Below are positions 56,725-64,000 of a stretch of DNA of 64,000 bases, one piece after another. The position numbers were made by a program, and so were the translations under genes. The notes below the pieces were generated by a model. The model saw only the letters and a list, made by a program, of their open reading frames with translations. It did not search any database and was not told where the DNA came from. Where the stretch lies: the NCBI GenBank assembly GCA_032690845.1, contig CM064429.1, positions 19,301,013 to 19,365,012 of the forward strand, in the 5' to 3' direction. Each line of letters starts with the position of its first letter. Position 1 is the stretch's first letter. This stretch comes from Eleusine coracana subsp. coracana (lineage: Eukaryota > Streptophyta > Magnoliopsida > Poales > Poaceae).

Positions 56725-58239
56725 ATCCTAGATTTTAATGGAAACATAGTCATTCAAGGTATTTTATATGTTTTAAGATAAAAATAGAGGATAAAAGTCC
56801 ATAGACAAAGTTTGCACTTTTGTAATATGGATAAAGTTGGTAGAATTGAGGACAAGCTGATAGAGAAGCAACATATTGTTCATTCTTCACTTTTAGGATG
56901 TTCGTATGGCATTCATATTGTCACTAGAGCAATGTGCGGGGTTTTTAAATAGTGTAAGAAAAGTCCTCGGTGCTGACCAGCACGGTGCTGTGCTGATCGG
57001 CACCCTGGGTGAATTGGGCTGATTAAGACTGGCCTACTCCTCAGAACTTTCTAGAACGAAGATATTCATACAAATCTTGGAGATATGTTTTATGAAGAGA
57101 TAGAAGGAAATTCCAAGATATTAAATATGCGGTACAAGACTTTACTTCGAAGGATCTGATGAGGGCACCTACATGGAAGCTACAAAAAACTTGGGAACCA
57201 ACTTAGAATAGAAACTGGGCCAAACATGGAGTGTGCCAATCGACACATCCATCATGCCAATTGGCACGAGGCCCTTTTCCAATGAAACCGAATCTATCTC
57301 AAGTTATGCTTATATAAATACTTGTAAACCTTAGGGCCAGAATAGATGCCGATGGAGGGACAACAATTCTCGTGAGTTTAGAGCCACCGAGACTTTACCT
57401 CATTCTTCACATCTCTAGTTGCTAGGATTAGCCTAGCCAAGTCGACAATTGCAAGATCATAGGCTTGGAGTTTCAAGAGCCACTGGTGCTTGAGGTGATC
57501 CATCAAGGTATGCCTACTAGATGGTGATGAATCTTGTACTATGTATATTGAAGTAATGTTGAATATGTGGATGAATGGTTTTGGCTTGCTTGATCACCTG
57601 GATTTGATGGTCTTACATGTGCCTTTTCCCATGCTTAGTATATAGGATAAGCATTTAGATGCTATCTTGATCGTGGTGATTAGGGTTGTATTCTAGATCT
57701 TGTATGAACCAGATTTGCATGTATCTCTGCTTATGCATGATGTTAGATATGTGTAAAGTAGAGGGTGGTGTCTGATTAAGACGATTGGTCGTGACAGGGT
57801 TCATCGAAAAAGTGTCACACCATACCCATCTTTGGCCTCTTGTACCAAGTAATCCCGTTTACGTTGCTATCTACATATATTTAGAAGATATAACCCACTA
57901 ATTAAGGATCCATAATTGCTATTTCTCTCTTCTGTGGTGCAGCCAGATCACCCAAATTGTTTTAACCGTCTCATCATTTGTTTGTTCTCCATCGTGAGCG
58001 TCAAATACATCCATTGGCAGCATTAACAAGGAAGTGAACAGACTTGCAATTATCCTCCCGTATGGCTGTGTAACTCCAGCAAGCCAAACCGCCATATATG
58101 AAACGTCTCACCATTACTAGCAGCATTTCTTTCATTTCCAGTTAATGAAACCCAACTCCTGCTATTAAGCTCCTTCCATCCGCTACCAGCAGTCCAGACA
58201 CTCAGACTCCACATGTCTGCTTCCATTGCCCCGTCGTAA

Positions 58240-58240
<1 letters not shown>
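56725..58240. other. LTR-like remnant and unassigned sequence
   Basis: 56950-57830 looks like an LTR fragment: it has 'gccaatcgacac' and 'gccaattggcac' motifs (57237-57270), a TATATAAATA box (57312) and a U-rich leader, but no terminal repeats or primer site were found. Around 58170-58240 the minus strand reads LGYDGAMEADMWSL, which recalls protein kinase subdomain IX but is too short to assign. Confidence 0.3.

Positions 58241-58245
<5 letters not shown>

Positions 58246-58277
<32 letters not shown>
58246..58277. repeat. CT microsatellite
   Basis: An uninterrupted run of about 16 CT units. Confidence 0.95.
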
Positions 58278-58280
<3 letters not shown>

Positions 58281-59725
58281 CAGGTCATATTATGTCAACT
58301 TTCTGATTCCATATATGATTGGATCAATCTCTCACTAACGTATTTTCAAACCTTGATTATTTTTCATGTTTGTCAATAGATATGTATTCGATTATAAACA
58401 GAATGGACACCTTGATCCTTCTCTATTTACTGTGGATGTGCTAATTTCGTTTCAAATGAATGGATTTCTTTTTGAGCTGTCACTGGTAACGGGTCTGGTT
58501 ACCCATGAGTCCTTGCAGCATGCTTTCATTTCAATAGTCCTTTTTCTTGACTATCAAAGTGAAAAGATGTTGGGAACAGAGATTCCAAATACAAAATATG
58601 TCAGAGCGCCAGTGCTGTCACCCAAACTATAACTGATTTTTTTTTTTTACAATCCTCACCTTTTTTAGACTCTGCAGGACGCCTAAGCTAAGCCTGCAAG
58701 ATGACGTATTGACCTTCTCCCTATAATGATGAGTCCTCCAATTTTATCATCTAATCAATCCATATGGTCTGCATTTTTGGTAGCATGAAAAAGTTGATGG
58801 TCAACGTCACTCATGAGTGAGATATTTAATCTGCCGTACGTAACCTCTATGTAAAAGTTCGGTCAAAGTAAGAAGTCATTTGTTCATGGTCAGTTGTCTT
58901 TGTTTCTTTTCTAAGCAAGGCCACGTTGATTTATGACAAAGTATTTGTCTAATATTTAGTTATGTTATTTGAATTAGTATTATATGCTCCTGAATCTCTT
59001 AAGATATTCAAATTAAATTGGTCATATACCACATATTTACTATTTTTGTTTTAAGTAGGATTTCTTAAATTGGTCCCATGCGTTGCACTAGTTTTTTTTT
59101 TTTAGCGAAGCATTGCAGTAGGATTTCTTTAACACAACAGAACTCAAAATAGTTTGCCAGGAACTGTATAAATAAAGCATAGATGAACGGGGGAAAGTGG
59201 CGGGCATCAAAGAATCTGGAATTAGTTGTGTACACATTGCTTGCTCACCCATCAAGAGCATGCATGGACAGTAACGTTTTGTGTGTTAAGCGTTACGACA
59301 TGTAAATATCTACTAGAGGGGATATTACGTATAAATTATACCAGTAACACCTATAAGTAGGAAGGTGTACCTTTAATCCATTATAACTATATATAATGTC
59401 TATTACACAAGTAAATGTTGTTCTTGCCTTACCACTACATGGTAGGCAACTATGAATTTCCACACCACTTCTATTGTTTCATGAGCCATACCAGATTTCT
59501 GAACATATCTTTTAATAGTTCCCACAGCATCGAGCGGGGAATCATCTAGTTTTATTGCACTTTGTGGTTACGATCTCAGCTAGTAGATATCTGGTTAAGC
59601 TCACTAAACAATTTTCTTTAAGCCCTTCAATAAATTAAAACTTATTCCTGATAAAAATACTTCGTGTCGATCGGCACCTATGTGCGCCGATTGGCACAAC
59701 CCCCGCTCACAAACAAAGAGCTCTC
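58278..59725. other. Unassigned sequence left of the copia element
   Basis: An open stretch of 88 residues (58366-58632) has no recognised domain. Poly-T runs occur at 58637 and 59092. 59660-59695 carries 'gatcggcac' and 'gattggcac' motifs like those at 57237-57270, suggesting the same old LTR element on both sides. Confidence 0.3.
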
Positions 59726-61428
59726 TAAAAGTACATCTAGGCCCCTAATTTTATTTTGGTGATTGGTGTTAATATAATTAAGAATAGATTAATGCTTTCA
59801 TTGAGTATGTGTGTAGATGACTATCTCAATTGATGAATGAAATGCATTGAAATAAGAAGAGAAAAGAAGATGGTCATTTGCCTCAAGTTGAAAGTCCAAA
59901 ATTCACTCAAGAATGAAGGATTCATATTGTTTTTATTTCTAATCTTGAGTATAGGTAAACCGTACTATTAAGAGGGGTATAATTTACAAATTTGATAAAG
60001 TCGAATACTCAAATTTCTCATAAATTCCATTTCTATCGTCCTCTGTTTTTGCCTTCATCGGCAGTGCCGGTGGTCCTCACCGGCAGTGTCGATCCCCTCT
60101 CCGAGAGGCGCTGTGATGCCCAGACACATCTCTGGCTTCTGTCTTGTCATCATCGGCAGTGTCGATGGCCTCATCAGTAGTACCGGTCGCTCCATCCAGA
60201 GAAGGCTGTTCTCTCTGGCTCTCTGACTGTAGCTCATCGGCAGTGCCGATCACCCTGATCGGCAGTGCCGGTCGATTCTACCAGAGAGCCACTCTTTCTG
60301 TCTGGCTCAGCCTGTAGCTCATCGGCAGTGCCGATCCCTTGATCGGCAGTGCTGGTCCCCTCTCCACAAAGACGGTCACCCCTCGGGCTCTCTAGCTGAC
60401 TGTGATCGGCTGTGCCGGTCAAGGTCTCCAGAGATCACTTGTCTTCTCTATGGCTGCCTCATCAGCAGTGCCGATGTCTTGATCGGCAGTGCCTGTGCGG
60501 GCCGAATCCTTGCCTGTAGATCTATGACAGTGTGTCAGAAACCCTACTGGCAGTGCCGATGGATTGATCGGCAGTGCCGGTGCGGGGTGTCCAGACAGGC
60601 CAACGGCTCTTTTTGAGCCTCTTGTATAAAAGGCTCTCACCCGACTTCGTGCCCTCTCTCCAACCTAAAAATCATTTAGCACTTTTGAGCTTCACTCTCC
60701 CTCTCCAAGTCCAAGCTTCATCCCTTGAGCTAGGGTTTGAGTGAGCCATTGATTCCTAGTGAAAAGAGCACCCCTCCACTCTTGAGCATTCGATTTAATC
60801 ATCTTTGTAAATTGTGCTTGTTACTCTTGGAGCTTTGCTCCTAGACAGTTAGAGGTGCCCGTAGAGCTCACAACTTGTGTGGTGACGCCTCGGGAAGTTT
60901 GTATCACCCATCCAATAAGGGATTTGCTAGTGGAGAACTCGACCTCGATCTTTGTGGTCGCTTGAGTGAGAATAGGGTTGAAAGAGACCCGGTCCTTTGT
61001 GGACTTCTGAACGAAGACATAGGGTTCTTTGTGAGCCTGAACTTCGGTAATAAATCTTGTGTCTCTATGTGCTCTTTTATTTACTTATTGTTTACTTACT
61101 CATTATCTAGGGTTTGTTCTTGTATTTGCTTAAATTGCTAGATCTACTTGAGTAGCTCTTGTTTTGTTATTTCCATTTGTCATAGTGTTCCTTTTATTCT
61201 ACTGTTGTAGTCAATTATTACATAGTAATCGTGAAACCACTTAAACCTAGATTTCACACGACTGTCTGTTCATCCATCGGTACTGCCGATCGCCCATCAA
61301 CAGTGGCCATCGGCACTACCGATCACCATCACCGGCACTACCGGCCAGTCTAATAAATTTGTTTAAGTCCAATTTCGTAGGATTTTTAGATTTGCCTATT
61401 CACCCCCCCCCCCTCTAGGTAACTTTCA
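59726..61428 (+). repeat. 5' LTR of the copia element
   Basis: It begins TAAAAGTACATCTAGG (the first G of TG appears mutated to A) and ends AACTTTCA. It contains a long array of 'atcggcagtgccg(a/g)t' motifs (60057-60585 and 61275-61345) and a run of at least ten C at 61401-61413, shortly before its end. A TATA-like TATAAAAGG is near 60625. Confidence 0.7.
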
Positions 61429-61429
61429 A

Positions 61430-61445
61430 TTGGTATCAGAGCAGG
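61430..61445 (+). other. Primer binding site, initiator-Met type
   Basis: TTGGTATCAGAGCAGG starts two bases after the LTR end. It is the usual initiator-methionine tRNA site of Ty1/copia elements. Confidence 0.85.
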
Positions 61446-61479
61446 ATCTTCTTGAAGGCTTAACCGCTTAAAGATAAAG

Positions 61480-62394
61480 ATGATAAAGGGAAAGGAAATT
61501 CCGCATAGTGGAACATCCGGAGCAGGGACCGAGGATGATGTATTTGGAGAAAATCCAAGGACTCAAGATATTGATAAAGATGGGCTACCAAAAACCTACA
61601 ACAATGTCATGTTTGATTATGATGATCTCAAAGAAGATCGCATGGGGCAAGGGTCCGGTAGACTCCCCTACTTTGATGGACAATTTTATGATCATTGGAA
61701 ATGCAAGATGATGATGTATTTGGAATCCATGAGTCCTCATGTTGCAAGTATAACCGAGAATAGTTTCTTGTGGGAAAATAAAGACAATCCAACCCACATG
61801 GATCAAATCAACATTCATCGCAATGTCGTGGCTGCTAGTGCAATTGTTTCCGCACTTAGTGCCACCAAGTATGACAAGGTAGCCGAAATAAAGAATGCCA
61901 ACCAACTATGGAGAAAACTTGAGTTTATCTATGAGAGCATTGATTCCGTTAAAGATGCAAGACTTGAAGAATTACAAAATGAGTTCAACTTGTTCATCAT
62001 GGGTCCCACAGAAGGCCCAAAAGAAGTTCATGATAGGCTCATAAGAATTGTGAATCAAAGAAGAGCACTAGGAGCTAGAATGACCGACTTGGATATCAAC
62101 AAGAGACTACTACAAGCATTGAGACCATGGGATACCAACATTTGCTCAAACATTAGAGAGAAGGACAACTTCAAAACATTCTCCACCGATGAAGTGCTCG
62201 GGAAGCTTCTTTCCCAAAAGCAACAAAATGATCAAGCCAACAAGATAAATGCCTTGATCAAGAAAATTGAGGGAGCAAATGATGACAAAAATAATATAGC
62301 ACTCAATGCTACACGAGAAAAGAAAGAGAGGAAGAAGAAGAAAGTGTTGACTCTAGTGATGAAGATAGTGATGATGAGATGGCTTTACTTGTGA
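61480..62394 (+). pseudogene. Copia gag, N-terminal part (frameshifted)
   Basis: A 304-residue frame. The capsid-like core includes LPYFDGQFYDHWKCKMMMYL (about residues 61-80), NANQLWRKLEFIYE, a VHDRLIRIVNQRRALG segment and INKRLLQALRPWDTN, typical of copia gag (UBN2-type). Near 62320-62345, in an A/G-rich run, the frame slips. The last 20-odd residues of this frame are therefore not genuine, and the acidic DSSDEDSDDEMALL sequence continues in the frame of the next entry. The start at 61480 is the first ATG after the primer site. Confidence 0.8.
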
Positions 62395-62842
62395 GAAGAT
62401 TCAAGTCATTTCTTAAGAAAGATGGCTATAAGAAGAAAAGCCATGATAAAGGCAAAGCAAGAAAGTCAAAGAGAACTTGCTATGAATGTGGTGATGAAGG
62501 ACATTTTATTGCGGAATGTCCAAAGAAGAAGAACAAGGAAGAAAGAAGGAAGGACAAACATCACAAGAAAGACAAGAAGTACAAGAAGCATAGAAGAGGT
62601 GAAGCTCACATTGGCCAAGAATGGAATTCTGATGACTCATCCTCTTCATCATCTTCCTCCTCCGAATCCGACTCGGATGAGGGAGGCATTGCTACACTTG
62701 CCATTGGCGTCACTCCCACCAACACTTCTCTATTTGGGAGCTTGAGTGATGATGATGATGACAACACTCACAACTGTCTCATGGCAAGAGGATCGAAGGT
62801 AACAAAATCTAAACACAAGCGTTCCTCTTATGCTAGTAGTAG

Positions 62843-62876
<34 letters not shown>

Positions 62877-63635
62877 ATTAATGCTTCACTTCCTAAAATG
62901 CTTGAATTTATGGAATTACTTGAAAAACAAAAGGAAGAAAATGATAGGCAAGAGGAGCTACTTGAGAAACAAGAAGACTTGCTTATTCTTGAAAAGAAAA
63001 GAAACCTTGAATTAGAGAAGCTCCTAGAAGAAGAGAGAAACAAAAATAATGACTTAACTATATCTCTCACTAAAATTAAGAATATTTGTGAGAATGTTAA
63101 GAGCACTAAAGATGAACTTCAAGAGAAGTATGAGGATTTGGAAAAGACTCATAAGCCTCTTGAAGAACAATATAGGATTCTTTCAACTTTCACATCCTCC
63201 TCAAATAGTTCCTCTCATGCTTCCACTAGCAAAGGATGTGATAGATGCTATAATATTGATGTTGATGCTTGTGCTACTAATGTTAAATTGATTGATGATT
63301 TGAACAAGCAAGTAAAGGCTCTTAAAAGCAAAATACAACATGAGAAAAATGTTGTTGATGATGAGAAGGCAAAGTATGCAAGAGGTGCATACTCATATAC
63401 TAGAATGCCACATGTCATGGATGGCATTGGTTATGTTGAGGGTGCTAAGCACAATGCTAGGGAGAACAAGAAAGGGAAGGAATTCCTCAAGTTCACCAAG
63501 GAAGGATCTTATCAAAAGAAGCAAGCCAAGAACAATGAAACTAACCAAAATTCTTTTGTTATGATTTTCATGCTAATGTGCCTAACACCTCATGTGCACT
63601 TTTCCATGATTTTGATGCCTCTTATGTGCTCATGA
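62379..63635 (+). pseudogene. Copia gag, nucleocapsid and coiled-coil part
   Basis: It continues gag in another frame. A Lys-rich segment leads to a CCHC zinc knuckle CYECGDEGHFIAEC (about residues 34-47). Next are a basic stretch, a Ser/Asp run, an acidic Asp tract (a GAT repeat at 62840-62876) and a coiled coil of about 120 residues rich in Glu, Leu and Lys (about 62900-63180). A second basic segment (GSYQKKQAKN) precedes a further frame slip at about 63570. The zinc knuckle binds the element's RNA. Gag of this great length is a feature of SIRE/Maximus elements. Confidence 0.8.
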
Positions 63636-64000
63636 GAAACATGCATGGTCGTGTCTTTGCTAAATATGTTGGGCCATGCAACAAGAGGCCAAAGACTTGT
63701 GTGTGGGTGTCCAAAGTGCTTGTAACTAATGTGAAAGGACCCAAGCAAATTTGGGTACCTAAAAAGAAAGTTTAATTTGTTTTGTAGGACTATGTCTCTG
63801 GAGGATCAAGTTGGGTGATTGAAGTGGATGCACCAATCATATGACCGGAGACAAAAAGATGTTCAAGTCATTCGAGCCAAGTCACAACAAAAATGAGTAC
63901 ATCACATTTGGTGACAATGGAACGGGACAAGTACTATGTTATGGTAAAGTCCCTCTCACTCCTTCGTATTCTCTTTCTAAGATTATGATTGTTGATCACG
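63578..64000 (+). pseudogene. Copia gag-protease junction, broken
   Basis: The frame 63578-63775 carries GPCNKRPKTCVWVSKVLVTN and ends in QIWVPKKKV and a stop at 63773. This is the linker before the protease in this lineage. After it, GGSSWVIE (about 63800) leads to the retropepsin active site, but a single-base loss there takes the frame away from the expected D-S-G. Downstream MTGDKKMFKSF and ITFGDNGTGQV are readable in another frame. The window ends inside the protease. Confidence 0.75.

Larger units (their letters stand above)
59726..64000 (+). mobile_element. SIRE/Maximus-type Ty1/copia element (5' part)
   Basis: A 5' LTR (59726-61428), primer binding site, gag and the start of the protease are present, and the rest lies beyond the window. 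The LTR start (AAAGTACATCTAGGCCCCTAA) minus its first T, and the C-run before the LTR end, are as in grass SIRE/Maximus LTRs. The long acidic, coiled-coil gag also fits that lineage. Confidence 0.75.

Noticed and set aside
62828..63106. Ser-rich minus-strand frame
   Set aside because: It is the complement of the GAT-repeat and coiled-coil coding region of the copia gag.

Overview
The window is plant nuclear DNA, almost certainly from a grass (Poaceae; the species cannot be fixed from sequence alone). It is dominated by nested transposons: Ty3/gypsy and Ty1/copia LTR elements, CACTA (En/Spm) DNA transposons with GC-rich 'gcggcggg' subterminal repeats, a LINE, and a probable MITE. I see no bacterial-type operons, rRNA or tRNA genes, CRISPR arrays or confident intact host genes. 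Nearly every coding stretch is broken by stops, frameshifts or insertions.

Layout. 1-6560: remains of an Athila-like gypsy element. It has an ORF1-type protein (946-2004), a long non-coding 3' region, an LTR (3985-5563) with primer binding site, and a second diverged LTR-leader copy. 6556-11269: a minus-strand gypsy remnant with gag zinc-knuckle region, primer binding site and one LTR. 11270-49751: a nested CACTA element, here CACTA-1, with TIR CACAACA and target duplication TAT. Its TNP2-type transposase gene lies in pieces at 11999-12105, about 14773-15003, 19164-19541 and 44341-46258. Its second gene, ending in an Ulp1-type protease domain, is at 46950-49334. The transposase is split by gypsy A1 (truncated, 12106-about 14772), gypsy A2 (15004-19163, duplication TTAGG) and a complete second transposon, CACTA-B (19542-44340, TIR CACTACTAGATTTTC, duplication AGT).

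CACTA-B carries its own TNP2-like gene (22647-24988) and a TNPA-like gene (about 40381-43206). Between them lie a minus-strand multi-exon gene fragment and a DEDDy 3'-5' exonuclease gene of the Werner-exonuclease type (about 37627-38838), which look like captured host genes. CACTA-B was itself hit by a minus-strand gypsy remnant (19617-about 21400), a solo-type LTR (25940-27758) and a near full-length gypsy element of the A family (28083-35684). The insertion order can therefore be read from the nesting: CACTA-1 first, then A1, A2 and CACTA-B, then the elements inside CACTA-B.

49752-64000: lower-copy-looking sequence with a MITE-like block, a small non-autonomous CACTA-2 (51982-53134, duplication ATC), a 5'-truncated LINE on the minus strand (54122-56724), an LTR-like stretch, and the 5' LTR, gag and protease start of a SIRE/Maximus-type Ty1/copia element that runs off the right edge.

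The most notable observations are the CACTA-in-CACTA insertion that disrupts a transposase codon run with exact duplications, the exonuclease gene riding inside a CACTA element, an exact 40-bp-period hairpin array, and pseudogene stops in gypsy B that are all explained by C:G to T:A transitions.
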